A stretch of 64,000 nt of DNA from Marivita sp041725935 (GCA_041725935.1 JBGRQD010000002.1:248001-312000); one strand, 5' to 3'; positions 24,339-34,178 are shown, counted from the stretch's first letter. Notes: generated by a model from the sequence alone, not told the origin. A program made the numbers and translations.

Positions 24339-24707
24339 ATGGCAAAAACCATTCTCGTCGTGGACGACTCCCCGTCTGTTCGCATGATGGTGCAGATGAC
24401 CCTATCGGCTGCCGGGTATGACATCATCGAAGCGGTGGACGGCCAGGATGCGCTTGAAAAAGCAGCCTCGGTTCATGTCGATGCGGTCCTGACCGACCAG
24501 AACATGCCGCGGCTGGACGGTCTGGGCTTTATCCGCAAGTACCGCGAAACGCCGCACTCCGTGGGTGTGCCCGTCGTCTTCCTGTCCACGGACAGCGACG
24601 CGGCGCTGAAAGCACAGGCCAAGGAAGCAGGTGCGACGGGGTGGATGGTCAAACCGTTTGACCAGACCCAGATCCTTGCCGTCGTGAAAAAGATCGTCGG
24701 CGCATGA
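24339..24707 (+). CDS. cheY: Chemotaxis response regulator CheY
   Basis: The 122-residue single receiver domain has the acid pair Asp9-Asp10, the phospho-acceptor Asp53 (LTDQNMPRLDG), the switch Ser/Thr region FLSTDSD and the conserved lysine in MVKPFD. It takes phosphate from CheA. It overlaps cheA by four bases (ATGA). Confidence 0.95.
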   Translation: MAKTILVVDDSPSVRMMVQMTLSAAGYDIIEAVDGQDALEKAASVHVDAVLTDQNMPRLDGLGFIRKYRETPHSVGVPVVFLSTDSDAALKAQAKEAGATGWMVKPFDQTQILAVVKKIVGA

Positions 24708-26713
24708 GCGGAATTGACGACATCGGTGCCGCGATCTTCAGGCAGGAGGCCACAGAGCTTCTGCACTCTATCGAGAAAGGCCTGATGGATCTTGAGGCAC
24801 GGCCCTCGGATACGGAGCTGATCAATTCGATTTTCCGCAGCATGCACACGATCAAGGGATCGGGTGCGATGTTCGGGTTCACTGAGCTGTCGCAGTTCGT
24901 GCACGAATTCGAAACGGCTTTTGACGACCTGCGCAATGGGCGCGCGGTGGTGACCTACGATTTGATTGGGCTGTCGCTTCAGGCCTGCGACCAGATCGGC
25001 AAGCTGATGCAGAGCACCGAGGGCACCGAGGCGGAAAACCGGCGCATCCTTGCCAGTCTTGGCCGTCTGATGCGCAATGTTAACGCGGATGCCCCTGCCA
25101 CAACCGAAGACATCGCGCAGAGCCCGCAACCGGTCGAAAACGGCCCCTCTGGAGATGTGACCACGATTGTCCGCTTCTGGCTGTGCACGGATGCCTTGCG
25201 ACTTGGCACCAACCCCGCCCTGCTGATCGATGAACTGCGCGGGTTCGGCGACACCAAGGTACGCGCCCTCGAAGACCGGGTTCCGACGTTGGGCGATCTG
25301 AACCCGACCGATTGCCATGTCGGCTGGGAAGTCGAAATCGCTGCCGACCTGTCCGACGCCGATATCGACATGGTGTTCCTCTTCGTGCGCGATGACATGG
25401 ACCTGACGGTCGAACGCCGTGTCGCAGAGCCATCCGTTGCCCCCGAGCCGCACGCCTTGCAGGTCCTGACCGCGGCCCCTGCGACCGAGATGCCCGCACC
25501 GCCGAAGGCCCAAGCAGCAAATACCCCGAGTGCGGGCGAAACCATGCGGGTCGCCACCGAACGGCTGGACGAATTGATGGACCGCGTTGGAGAGCTGGTC
25601 ATCGCCGACGCGCGTTTGCAAGCCCTAACCGAGGCGACGAGCGATCCCGCGATGATGGCCGTGGCCGAAGACATCCAACGCCTTGTGGCCAGTCTGCGGG
25701 ATGCCACGATGTCCATGCGGATGGTGCCCATCGACAGTATTCTGGGACGGTTCCGACGTCTGATGCGCGATCTGTCGGCGTCGCTGAACAAGCCGCTGAA
25801 CTTTGTCACGCTTGGCGAAGACACCGAACTGGACAAGACGGTCATCGAACTGCTGGCCGACCCGCTTGTGCACATCCTGCGCAATGCCGTGGACCACGGG
25901 CTGGAAACACCGCAGGACCGGCGCGCTGCAGGCAAACCGGAAACCGGCATGATTGAACTCGGCGCGCGCTATTCGGGTGCCGAAGTGCTGATCACCGTGC
26001 GCGACGATGGCCGCGGGTTGAACCCTGCGAAAATCCGCGAACGGGCGATCAGCCGGGGTCTGATCTCGGCCAAGGACGATCTGAGCGAAAGCGAGATCTT
26101 CCGCATGATCTTTCAACCTGGGTTTTCCACCGTGGACACTGTCACCGAACTGTCGGGACGCGGTGTCGGGATGGATGTTGTCATGCGCACTATAGCATCG
26201 CTGCGCGGCGAGATCGATCTGACCTCCGAGCAGGGGCAAGGCACGACCCTGACCCTGCGCCTGCCGCTGACCCTTGCGATCATCGACGGCATGCTGATCG
26301 ACGTGGGTGGCGAACGCTACACCATCCCGCTAGCCGCGGTCGAGGAATGCGTCGAGCTTCCGGCGCAGCATGTGATAAGCAGTGGCGGGTCGTCCTACCT
26401 GAACATTCGCGGCGACCTTGTGCCTTTCCTGCGCTTGCGGCACCTGTTCGACATCGACGGCACTCCGCCTGAATTCCAGAAGGTTGTTGTGGTCTCTTCG
26501 ACCGGGGGGCGTGTCGGACTGGTCGTTGATCGCATCATCGGCAATTACCAGACCGTCATCAAACAACTGTCACAGTTCCACGCCGACCTTAAGTTCTTTT
26601 CCGGGGCCACGATCCTTGGCGACGGTACGGTCGCGCTGATCCTCGACGCGACCCAGCTTGTCATGCTTGGCCGCGACCTCGAATTGCGCGCCAGACGCGG
26701 GGTCGCCGCATGA
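24704..26713 (+). CDS. cheA: Chemotaxis histidine kinase CheA
   Basis: The 669-residue kinase has an N-terminal Hpt domain with His48 in SMHTIKGSGAMFGF. A middle region of about residues 145-260 could serve as a P2-type response-regulator dock. The P3 dimerisation segment follows (VGELVIADARLQ), then the ATPase domain with N-box LVHILRNAVDHGLETPQDRR and G boxes VRDDGRGL and ELSGRGVGMDVV. A CheW-like P5 domain completes it. There is no C-terminal receiver. It is coupled to cheY and cheW by ATGA overlaps. Confidence 0.95.
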   Translation: MSGIDDIGAAIFRQEATELLHSIEKGLMDLEARPSDTELINSIFRSMHTIKGSGAMFGFTELSQFVHEFETAFDDLRNGRAVVTYDLIGLSLQACDQIGKLMQSTEGTEAENRRILASLGRLMRNVNADAPATTEDIAQSPQPVENGPSGDVTTIVRFWLCTDALRLGTNPALLIDELRGFGDTKVRALEDRVPTLGDLNPTDCHVGWEVEIAADLSDADIDMVFLFVRDDMDLTVERRVAEPSVAPEPHALQVLTAAPATEMPAPPKAQAANTPSAGETMRVATERLDELMDRVGELVIADARLQALTEATSDPAMMAVAEDIQRLVASLRDATMSMRMVPIDSILGRFRRLMRDLSASLNKPLNFVTLGEDTELDKTVIELLADPLVHILRNAVDHGLETPQDRRAAGKPETGMIELGARYSGAEVLITVRDDGRGLNPAKIRERAISRGLISAKDDLSESEIFRMIFQPGFSTVDTVTELSGRGVGMDVVMRTIASLRGEIDLTSEQGQGTTLTLRLPLTLAIIDGMLIDVGGERYTIPLAAVEECVELPAQHVISSGGSSYLNIRGDLVPFLRLRHLFDIDGTPPEFQKVVVVSSTGGRVGLVVDRIIGNYQTVIKQLSQFHADLKFFSGATILGDGTVALILDATQLVMLGRDLELRARRGVAA

Positions 26714-27192
26714 AACGCGATCATCCAATCGACATCCTCACCTTCCGGCTTGGCAGCGAAAAGCTGGCCATTCCGGCAGAATACCTGCGCGAGATCCTCG
26801 AGATGGTGCCGATCACCCGCGTGCCGCAATCCGGGCGTTTCGCCACCGCGCTGATCAATGTGCGCGGCGTGGTGGTTCCGCTGACCGATCTGCGGGTCGC
26901 ACTGCGCATTCCCGTCAGTCCGGCGACCGAGGACACCCGCGTACTGGTGCTCGACCTGCGCATCGGCGACGAAAAATCGACCGTGGCCGTCCTGGCGGAT
27001 CAGGTCGAAGAGGTCACAACCATGAACCCGGCCGATATCGGCGATGTCCCTCCTGTCGGCTCTCCTTGGCCACCGGAATTCGTTCTGGGCATCGGCCAGC
27101 ACAGAGGGGCTTTCGTGATGTTCCCCGATCTCGACATGATTTTCAAAACATACAGTGCCGCAGACGCGGTGAATGAAAAGGTATCCGCGTGA
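26710..27192 (+). CDS. cheW: Chemotaxis adaptor CheW (first)
   Basis: This 160-residue CheW domain protein links the receptor to CheA. It has LTFRLGSEKLAIPAEYLREILEM, the conserved GRFATALINVRGVVVPLTDLR turn and the LADQVEEVT segment. It overlaps cheA and the following MCP gene by four bases. A second CheW lies after the MCP. Confidence 0.94.
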   Translation: MKRDHPIDILTFRLGSEKLAIPAEYLREILEMVPITRVPQSGRFATALINVRGVVVPLTDLRVALRIPVSPATEDTRVLVLDLRIGDEKSTVAVLADQVEEVTTMNPADIGDVPPVGSPWPPEFVLGIGQHRGAFVMFPDLDMIFKTYSAADAVNEKVSA

Positions 27193-28874
27193 TGACACAG
27201 CAAACCTTCGCCCCGAAAGGCTTTCTTCGCAGCCTTTCGTCCAAGATCATCGCTCTGCAGACATTGACCTTTGCCGCCATGATCGTCGTCGGGCTGGCGG
27301 GGCTGTTCGGGATGGAAAGAATCCTCGACCGCATGGAGACAATCTTTGCGGATCGCATCGTTCCGGTTCAGCAACTCAAGGAAATCAACGACCTTTACGT
27401 CACCGAGACCCGCATCATGGTCGATGCGGTCTGGGGAGGGGAAATGAGCTGGCAGGAAGCAAAAGCGATTCTCGAACGCAAGCAGGCCCGCATCGAAGAG
27501 CTATGGGGTGCGTATCTGCTGACCTATCTGACACCGGAAGAGGTGATCCTGAAGGATGCCGTTGCCGCCAACAAGGGCGCTGCCGACCGCGCGATGGATC
27601 AGTTGGCAACCCTGATCGAAACCGAAAACCGGGGTATTGTCCGCGATTACATGCGCGAGTCGTTTTACGTCGCCATCGACCCGATCTACCAGTCGCTGGG
27701 CGACCTGACCGAATACCAGCTTGGCGAAGCAGACCGCCAGACCGTTGCGGGCCAGACAATCGCTCGGCAGACGCAAATGGTGATCGGAACAATCAGCCTT
27801 CTCGTGATCCTCACCTCGCTTGTGATTGTCTGGGTGTTCACAAACCGAATGAAACGCGCGCTCGCTTCGGCTGTTCGACTGGCCGAGGGCGTTGCGAATG
27901 GCGACCTGCGCAGAACCATCGAGAAAAGAAGCAATGACGAAATCGGCGAATTGCTCTCGGTTCTGAATACCATGGTCCTGCGTTTGCGTGACGTGGTGGC
28001 CAACGTATCGACCGCGTCCCGCGACGTGGCATCTGGTGCGGCGGAAATGTCTTCGACCTCCGAAGCGCTCAGCCAGGGTGCCACCGAACAGGCCAGCGCG
28101 ACCGAAGAGGCCTCGGCGTCGATGGAACAGATGGCCGCCAACATCAAGCAAAGCGCGAAGAACGCCTCCGACACCGAGAAAATGGCGCTCAAATCCGCGG
28201 CGGATGCGCGCGAGAGTGGAGAAGCGGTGGCCCGTGCCGTCACGGCCATGCAGACCATCGCCGAGAAAATCCTCGTGGTGCAGGAAATCGCGCGCCAGAC
28301 CGATCTGCTGGCCCTCAACGCAGCGGTCGAAGCTGCCCGCGCCGGTGAACATGGGCGCGGTTTCGCGGTTGTGGCCTCCGAAGTGCGCAAGTTGGCCGAA
28401 CGCAGCCAGTCTGCAGCAGGCGAGATTTCAAACCTATCAGGAAACACCGTGCGGGCGGCACGCGAAGCGGGTGAAATGCTCGAAGACCTCGTGCCCGATA
28501 TCGAACGTACATCGCATCTCGTGGCCGAGATTTCCCGCGCCAGTCAGGAACAGGATGCCGGTGCCACGCAGGTCAATATCGCCATCCAGCAGCTTGACAA
28601 GGTCACCCAGGAAAACACCTCAGCCGCCGACGAGATGTCCACCACCGCCGAAGCGCTGGCCAGTCAGGCCGAACAGCTGCAGGCCGCGATCAAGTTCTTT
28701 CTTGTCTCGGACGACGCGCAGACCGACGCCCCTCTCTTCATGCGCGCCCCGGCCCAGGCCTCTATCCGACTTGTCGCCAGCAGGGATCGAAAGCCCCAGG
28801 GCGGCTTTGATTTCGACTTGCGCAACACCGAAGACGATCTGGACAGCAATTTCCGTCCCCGGAGTGCCCAGTGA
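27189..28874 (+). CDS. Methyl-accepting chemotaxis protein
   Basis: The 561-residue receptor has an N-terminal transmembrane helix (about residues 18-40), a periplasmic four-helix sensor of about 150 residues with no recognised ligand motif, and a second transmembrane helix (about 197-218). A HAMP region and a signalling domain follow, with the hairpin tip IARQTDLLALNAAVEAARAG. There is no C-terminal NWETF-type CheR tether. It is coupled to the cheW genes on both sides. Being the only receptor here, it is probably the main partner of this CheA. Confidence 0.94.
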   Translation: MMTQQTFAPKGFLRSLSSKIIALQTLTFAAMIVVGLAGLFGMERILDRMETIFADRIVPVQQLKEINDLYVTETRIMVDAVWGGEMSWQEAKAILERKQARIEELWGAYLLTYLTPEEVILKDAVAANKGAADRAMDQLATLIETENRGIVRDYMRESFYVAIDPIYQSLGDLTEYQLGEADRQTVAGQTIARQTQMVIGTISLLVILTSLVIVWVFTNRMKRALASAVRLAEGVANGDLRRTIEKRSNDEIGELLSVLNTMVLRLRDVVANVSTASRDVASGAAEMSSTSEALSQGATEQASATEEASASMEQMAANIKQSAKNASDTEKMALKSAADARESGEAVARAVTAMQTIAEKILVVQEIARQTDLLALNAAVEAARAGEHGRGFAVVASEVRKLAERSQSAAGEISNLSGNTVRAAREAGEMLEDLVPDIERTSHLVAEISRASQEQDAGATQVNIAIQQLDKVTQENTSAADEMSTTAEALASQAEQLQAAIKFFLVSDDAQTDAPLFMRAPAQASIRLVASRDRKPQGGFDFDLRNTEDDLDSNFRPRSAQ

Positions 28875-29338
28875 TGTCCACGCTCGGTTTCGTTCTGACA
28901 CTGGCCTGTGACGACGAGACCTTCGCGCTGCCGGTCGAGCGGGTTCAGGAAATCCTTGACCTGCGGCCCATCACCCGGCTGCCGAACGCGCCGCAGCACC
29001 TTTTTGGAATGATCGATGTCAGAGGCAGCGGCGTCATGGTCGCCGATCTGCGGGCGTTGTTGGGCATGGCACCGACAGCCGACACCGAGATGTCGCGCAT
29101 CGTCGTCCTGTGGGTCGAGAGCGAAGGGCGTCGGACAGTGGTCGCGTTCCGCGCCGACCGCGTGATCGAGGTCACGGCGCTGGACAATGACGATCTGGAG
29201 GACCTCCCGGTCGCCGGGCTCTTCAACTGGCGGGACCGGATGATCGCGGGCATCGGGCGTCGTCACGGCGCCATTGTCACCGTGCTCGACATGGACCGGA
29301 TCTTTGCCGGTCTGGCCCCCGAACTCGGCGTGGCGTGA
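28874..29338 (+). CDS. cheW: Chemotaxis adaptor CheW (second)
   Basis: The 154-residue CheW domain has LACDDETFALPVERVQEIL, the LFGMIDVRGSGVMVADLR turn and FRADRVIEVTAL. An ATG at 28874 overlaps the MCP stop by one base (TGATG); a GTG at 28871 is the alternative start. It differs clearly from the first CheW, so the two may form distinct arrays or bridge the same receptor differently. Confidence 0.92.
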   Translation: MSTLGFVLTLACDDETFALPVERVQEILDLRPITRLPNAPQHLFGMIDVRGSGVMVADLRALLGMAPTADTEMSRIVVLWVESEGRRTVVAFRADRVIEVTALDNDDLEDLPVAGLFNWRDRMIAGIGRRHGAIVTVLDMDRIFAGLAPELGVA

Positions 29339-29345
29339 TCTAATC

Positions 29346-30185
29346 ATGACTTCAACACCAAAGGCCGAAGCGCAATTCGGCTTCGACAGTTTCACGCGCA
29401 TGGTGCACGACACGATCGGAATCTGCATTCCACAAACCAAGCGCGGCATGATCGAAGCGCGGTTGGGCAGCCGTGTGCATGCTCTTGGCCTTCGGGACAT
29501 CCAGGACTATTTCCGCCACCTTTTCGTCGAGGGCAGGCTGAGATCCGAGATGGCCCATATCGAAGAGACGGTCACGACCAACAAGACCGATTTCTTTCGC
29601 GAGAATGACCATTTCGACTACCTTCGGGACATCATTCTTGCGGGCCGGACGCAGCAAAACGGCACCGCGATGTTCAGGGCTTGGAGTGCTGCATCCTCGA
29701 CCGGCGCAGAATCCTACAGCATGGCGATGCTTCTCGCGGAACACGCCCTGATCTGGCCCGGTTTCAATTGGGGAGTTCTTGGCACGGATATCTCGGGCCG
29801 GGTCCTCGAACATGCACGCCGTGGCATCTATTCCGGAACGGTGATCGACCCGGTGCCGGCAGCGTTGCGTGCGCGCTACCTCTTCGAGGGGCAGAAGGAA
29901 TGGCAAGGCAAATGGCGCATCGCGCCACTTCTGCGCAACCGCGTCCATTTCAAGAAACTGAACCTCATGAACGACGAGTACGAGGTCGACACCAATCTTG
30001 ATGTCATCTTCCTGCGCAACGTCCTGATCTATTTCGATCCCGAAGATCAGCTTGCCGTGCTGCGCAAGGTCGGCCGGCATGTTGCGCCGGGCGGGCATCT
30101 CTTTGTCGGTAATTCCGAAAGCATGATCGTGCGCATGCCACATTTCCGCCAGGTCGCACCGGCGATCTATCGCAAGGAACCATAG
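29346..30185 (+). CDS. cheR: Chemotaxis methyltransferase CheR
   Basis: CheR adds methyl groups from S-adenosylmethionine to receptor glutamates. The 279-residue protein has the N-terminal helical domain, the receptor-contacting TTNKTDFFRENDHFDYL segment, the SAM site (RAWSAASSTGAESYSMAM), VLGTDISGRVLEHARRG and FLRNVLIYFDPEDQ. The start at 29346 is seven bases after the cheW stop. CheB follows after two bases. Confidence 0.94.
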   Translation: MTSTPKAEAQFGFDSFTRMVHDTIGICIPQTKRGMIEARLGSRVHALGLRDIQDYFRHLFVEGRLRSEMAHIEETVTTNKTDFFRENDHFDYLRDIILAGRTQQNGTAMFRAWSAASSTGAESYSMAMLLAEHALIWPGFNWGVLGTDISGRVLEHARRGIYSGTVIDPVPAALRARYLFEGQKEWQGKWRIAPLLRNRVHFKKLNLMNDEYEVDTNLDVIFLRNVLIYFDPEDQLAVLRKVGRHVAPGGHLFVGNSESMIVRMPHFRQVAPAIYRKEP

Positions 30186-30187
30186 AT

Positions 30188-31285
30188 ATGCCCAAACCCA
30201 TAAGCGTTCTGATCGTCGATGACAGCGTTGCCGTCAGAACGGCGTTTTCGGCGATCATCAACGCCGATCCGGGCCTGACGTTGTTCGGCACTGCCAGTGA
30301 TCCCTTCGTCGCTGTCGAGCGCATGCGCGACGATCTGCCGGACGCGATCCTGCTTGACATCGAGATGCCCCGAATGGACGGCCTCACTTTCCTGAAAAAG
30401 ATCATGGCGCAATGCCCGGTGCCGGTCATCGTCTGCTCCAGCCATTCGCAGACAGGGTCTATCGCCGCGATGACCGCGCTCGACCTTGGCGCGGCCGAAG
30501 TGCTGGCCAAGCCCGATCTCACCACGATGGACGCACGCGCGCGGGCGGGGTTGCGCATCGGTCAGGCAGTGCGCACGGCGATCGGCGAGAAACCTGGCGT
30601 GACACATCGTGGAAGCAACACAGACGAGGGACGTAGCGACGGGCGCTTGTCACCGGACAAGATACTGCTCCCGCAACCAGCCATCCGCAAGGCTGCGCCA
30701 ACGCCTCTGGTCGTGATCGGATCGTCAACTGGTGGGCCGGACGCGCTGCGTCAGGTTCTGACGGGGCTTCCAGGGAACGCTCCGGCCATTGCCATCGTCC
30801 AACACATGCCTGCGGAATTCACCGGTCCGCTGGCCCGCCGGCTGAACGGGCGCTGCAAGATCGACGTGGCCGAGGCCCGCACGGGGGATGTGCTGCGGCC
30901 CGGTTGCGCCCTGATCGCGCCCGGCGATCAGCACCTCGTGGTGCACCGCGAGGGCCGTGGCTACGTGGTCGAGGTCGTCGGTGGGCCGTACGTGTCGCGT
31001 CACCGGCCTTCGGTCGATGTGCTGTTCCGCTCTGCCGCGCAGGCCGCTGGTGAGAACGCCATGGGCGTGCTGCTGACAGGCATGGGCGACGATGGTGCAA
31101 CCTGTCTTGCCGAGATCCAGCAATGCGGCGGCTATACCGTGGCGCAGGACGAGGAAAGCTGCGTGGTCTTCGGCATGCCCCGCTCGGCCATCGAAGCCGG
31201 GGTCGTCGACAAGATTGCCGCCCTTTCGGACATGCCTGGAGAAATCATGGGCTGGTTCGGCGGCAAACTTCGAAAGGTGGGCTGA
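30188..31285 (+). CDS. cheB: Chemotaxis methylesterase CheB
   Basis: The 365-residue protein has a receiver domain (acid pair in LIVDDSVAVR, phospho-acceptor in AILLDIEMPRMDG) joined to a methylesterase domain with the catalytic set in IGSSTGGPDAL (Ser), VQHMPAEFTG (His) and GMGDDGATCLAE (Asp). With CheR it provides adaptation. No cheD or cheZ is seen in the operon. Confidence 0.95.
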   Translation: MPKPISVLIVDDSVAVRTAFSAIINADPGLTLFGTASDPFVAVERMRDDLPDAILLDIEMPRMDGLTFLKKIMAQCPVPVIVCSSHSQTGSIAAMTALDLGAAEVLAKPDLTTMDARARAGLRIGQAVRTAIGEKPGVTHRGSNTDEGRSDGRLSPDKILLPQPAIRKAAPTPLVVIGSSTGGPDALRQVLTGLPGNAPAIAIVQHMPAEFTGPLARRLNGRCKIDVAEARTGDVLRPGCALIAPGDQHLVVHREGRGYVVEVVGGPYVSRHRPSVDVLFRSAAQAAGENAMGVLLTGMGDDGATCLAEIQQCGGYTVAQDEESCVVFGMPRSAIEAGVVDKIAALSDMPGEIMGWFGGKLRKVG

Positions 31286-31289
31286 TCCG

Positions 31290-33011
31290 ATGAAAGACAT
31301 GCGGTCCGAGCCTTATATCACCCCGGTTGGGTCAGCGACTGGCGTTGCGGATCGCGCAGCGCGTGGACAGGCGGTTGCAGAGCTGTGCCGGAAGACCGAG
31401 GATGTGTTTCTGGAGGCAGGCGATCACCTCGTGGCCATCTCGGGTGCCCTGGGTCAGACGCAGAGCGTGCTTGCCCTCTTCGAAGATGTGAATGCAAAGG
31501 GTACTCTGACCGAACTTCGCCAGCACGGCCAATGGCATGACAGCGAGCTGCGGGCGCTGTCGGACGATGTGTTCAAAGCGCTCGGAGTCCTGACGACGCT
31601 GATGCAGCGTGCGCGCGGCGTTGACGGTCAGGTGCGCGACCTGCGCGACAGCCTCAAGATGATGAACATTGTTGTTCTGAATGCGCGGATCGCCGTTGCC
31701 GCGACCACGGTTGGACCTCAGGACAACCAGTCGAACCTGACCGGCTTCACCGAGGACGCCACCCGCCTTGTCGCTGAACTGGGAACGATCCTTGGCGGGC
31801 TGGACGAGGCGATGCAACGTATCAAGGCCGAGAGTGGAGATGCGCTGGAACATGCGCGCCTTCTGGGTGATCTGCTGACATCCAGCCTCAAAGGCCCGGT
31901 GGCCTCTCTGAACGGCGCGCTTGGCACGTTCGAGTCCCATATCATGGCACTGGGATCAGCCAGCGCAGAGATCGCTGACCGTTCCAAGTCACTGTTGGGC
32001 GCATCTGCCACCGCTGTCGCCGGGTTGCAGATCGGCGACACCACGCGCCAGCGGCTGGAGCATGTTCAGATCATTCTCGAACATATCCCCGACGCACCGG
32101 GCGAGGCTCACGCGCTCACTGCCTTGGCGGCGCATCAGATGCAGGACATCGCGACGGCGCATGTCGATGCGGTGGGGGCTGTCCGCGACGGATCAACGGC
32201 ATTGCAGAATGGCATCTTGATGCTGCTGCGCGACCACCTGATGATCTTTGATCACGGCAACGGGTCGCGCCGACTGAAGGCCGGCCTTCAAGACATCGAG
32301 GACAGGATCGGGCAAGCCGTGGGGATACAGGGCATGCTCATGCAATTCGCGCGGACCCTGTCACAGGAATTCGATGCCCTGACCAAGATCATCGCAGCGG
32401 GCGAACTTTTCGAGATGCACATGCGCATGATCGGCATCAATGCCGTGATTGCCTGCGCCCGCTTGGGTCGGCGCGGTTTTGCTTTGCGCGAAATTGCCGG
32501 GCAGTTGCAGCAGCTTGCCCGCGACGTCTCGGACCGCCTGCCTGTCGTAAAGTCCGAACTGGCCGAGATGACGCTTCTGGCCAGTGAGGTGATCGACCTT
32601 CTCGAGGCGGCATGCCAGCGCGCAAACGCTCTCCCCGAAGGCGCGGTTCGTCCCTTGTCGGAAGGTGTCCGCGAGATCGGTGATGCCGCCGCCCGGAGCA
32701 GCGACATCGTCTCCGCGATCCGCAAAAAACTCGACGGGTCACGCGGATGGCTTGGACCGGTAACGAACCACACTCATCTGATCGAAAGAACCGCCCGGCT
32801 TTTTGCGATCGATCTTCAGGACGACAGTTTCCCGGAAAAGACACCCGGCGTCGCGGCCGACATGGTCAACATCTACACGATGGAGCGCGAGCGCCTGATC
32901 CATCGCAAGCTCTTTCATGCCGCCGGGGGTGTCGCAAAGATCGCAGCCCCCTCACCCGAGGCCACTCAGCCATCTTCAGGCGAGGAGACGTTGGACGACA
33001 TCTTTTTCTGA
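31290..33011 (+). CDS. Unrecognised chemotaxis operon protein, helical, with CheZ-like tail
   Basis: The 573-residue protein starts four bases after cheB and closes the che operon. It is soluble, with no transmembrane helix, and mostly long alpha-helices, with MCP-like repeats such as VLNARIAVAATTVG and LARDVSDRLPVVKSELAEM. It ends in an acidic-hydrophobic tail (GEETLDDIFF) that recalls the C-terminal CheY-binding peptide of CheZ (VDDLLDSLGF in E. coli, from memory). A role as a CheY phosphatase or scaffold is inferred. I do not recognise a named family beyond chemotaxis-associated helical protein. The start at 31290 is used; the frame stays open upstream within cheB. Confidence 0.75.
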   Translation: MKDMRSEPYITPVGSATGVADRAARGQAVAELCRKTEDVFLEAGDHLVAISGALGQTQSVLALFEDVNAKGTLTELRQHGQWHDSELRALSDDVFKALGVLTTLMQRARGVDGQVRDLRDSLKMMNIVVLNARIAVAATTVGPQDNQSNLTGFTEDATRLVAELGTILGGLDEAMQRIKAESGDALEHARLLGDLLTSSLKGPVASLNGALGTFESHIMALGSASAEIADRSKSLLGASATAVAGLQIGDTTRQRLEHVQIILEHIPDAPGEAHALTALAAHQMQDIATAHVDAVGAVRDGSTALQNGILMLLRDHLMIFDHGNGSRRLKAGLQDIEDRIGQAVGIQGMLMQFARTLSQEFDALTKIIAAGELFEMHMRMIGINAVIACARLGRRGFALREIAGQLQQLARDVSDRLPVVKSELAEMTLLASEVIDLLEAACQRANALPEGAVRPLSEGVREIGDAAARSSDIVSAIRKKLDGSRGWLGPVTNHTHLIERTARLFAIDLQDDSFPEKTPGVAADMVNIYTMERERLIHRKLFHAAGGVAKIAAPSPEATQPSSGEETLDDIFF

Positions 33012-33043
33012 AGCAACTGCTTTCAAACCGACCTCCTCGCAGA

Positions 33044-33667
33044 TCAGGAAGGCGCCATGCCCGCAGGGGTGACGTCCGCTTCCAGCATATGCCGAAAGAA
33101 CGCGTCCCGCTCCTGCTCTCCCTCCGGCAGGTCGATATAGCCTGACAGGATCAGGTCAGCCAAACCATGCGCCCGCGTCCAGCAGGCCAGAACAAGGATG
33201 CGTTCCTGCGGGTGCTGCATCGGATCGCAACCGCGCACTGCGCCCACCGCCTTGGCCAGATGCAGGAAAGCCCCAAGGGCGGCGACCTGAAGATCGGACC
33301 CGTCCTTGGGCGGTTCGCGCGAGCCGAAGAGCAGCCGGAACATGGCCGAATTGGACAGGGCGAAATCCAGATAGCCCTGCCCGGTGGCGATCAGCTGTTC
33401 ATAGGGTGCCGCCGCAGCGCGATCCTGCCGCGCCCGCATGCAATCGACCAGCCGCAGGAAACCTCGCTCTGCCAAGGCATCCAGCAAGCCCGCCGTATCG
33501 CCAAAATGATGCGATGGGGCCGTATGGCTGACATCTACGCGAGTCGCGACATGGCGCAGCGAAAACCCACGAACGCCTTTCTCGGACAGCTCCGCCTCAC
33601 CGGCGTCCAGAATCGCGCGGCGCAAATCACCGTGGTGATAGGGTTTCGGAGGGGCCGGGCCGCGCAT
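33044..33667 (-). CDS. TetR family transcriptional regulator
   Basis: The 207-residue protein has an N-terminal TetR helix-turn-helix (AILDAGEAELSEKGVRGFSLRHVATRVDVSHTAPSHHF split over about residues 17-55) and a helical C-terminal domain of the TetR_C_33/WHG type (FALSNSAMFRLLFGSREPP). It starts at MRGPAPPKPYHHGDL, a common start for this subgroup; a longer frame upstream is hydrophobic and unlikely. Target genes are unknown. Three TAAAGAT copies lie just upstream. Confidence 0.88.
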   Translation of the reverse strand: MRGPAPPKPYHHGDLRRAILDAGEAELSEKGVRGFSLRHVATRVDVSHTAPSHHFGDTAGLLDALAERGFLRLVDCMRARQDRAAAAPYEQLIATGQGYLDFALSNSAMFRLLFGSREPPKDGSDLQVAALGAFLHLAKAVGAVRGCDPMQHPQERILVLACWTRAHGLADLILSGYIDLPEGEQERDAFFRHMLEADVTPAGMAPS

Positions 33668-33711
33668 CTCACGAGACTTTCGTACAGGTCGGGAAACAAA
33701 TCTTGACAGTG

Positions 33712-33752
33712 TAAAGATGAAAACTAAAGATGCGGAAGTGAAAAGTAAAGAT
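33712..33752. repeat. Three direct TAAAGAT repeats upstream of tetR gene
   Basis: TAAAGAT occurs at 33712-33718, 33725-33731 and 33746-33752, spaced 13 and 21 bases start to start, 45-85 bases from the TetR start codon. A TTGACA lies at 33703-33708. The run may be an operator for the TetR protein, but it is not palindromic, so another regulator could use it. Confidence 0.4.
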
Positions 33753-34142
33753 TGCCCTGGGGCAAGCAAGGTGTCCGAGACCGTGTTTTCCAACGCAAAT
33801 GCCGCCCTGCTCGGATCCTCGACTACGTCAGCCCATGCGATTTTCGCTCGCGCAACCGTGTCGCTGGGCCTGGCGAAAGCTCATCGCAACAACGAAATGG
33901 CACCTCAACCGATTTGCGACATACCATACGCGACGGGTCGCGCTGATACTGTCGCAAACCGATACCTTGGCCATGGGTGCCACCGGACCATGGCGCATGG
34001 GCTTCGACATAACGGATCTCGAGGTCTCGGGCTGCGGCATCGGGATCTGTCGAACATAGACATGGCGGCGGGTGCAATGCTCCCCTGACCGCTTTGGAAT
34101 CCCTGTCCTTGATTGGTATGTCAGTAAGAGTGTGACAGGGAG

Positions 34143-34178
34143 CCCTGCCCCGCGTAGCAACGCGGGGCAGGGTTTTTT
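34143..34178 (+). terminator. Strong rho-independent terminator (plus strand)
   Basis: A perfect 12-base-pair stem (34143-34154 with 34161-34172), a six-base loop and six Ts follow in the plus direction. On the minus strand the hairpin is not followed by Ts, so it fits a rightward transcript best, although it may also slow transcription from tupA. Confidence 0.85.
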
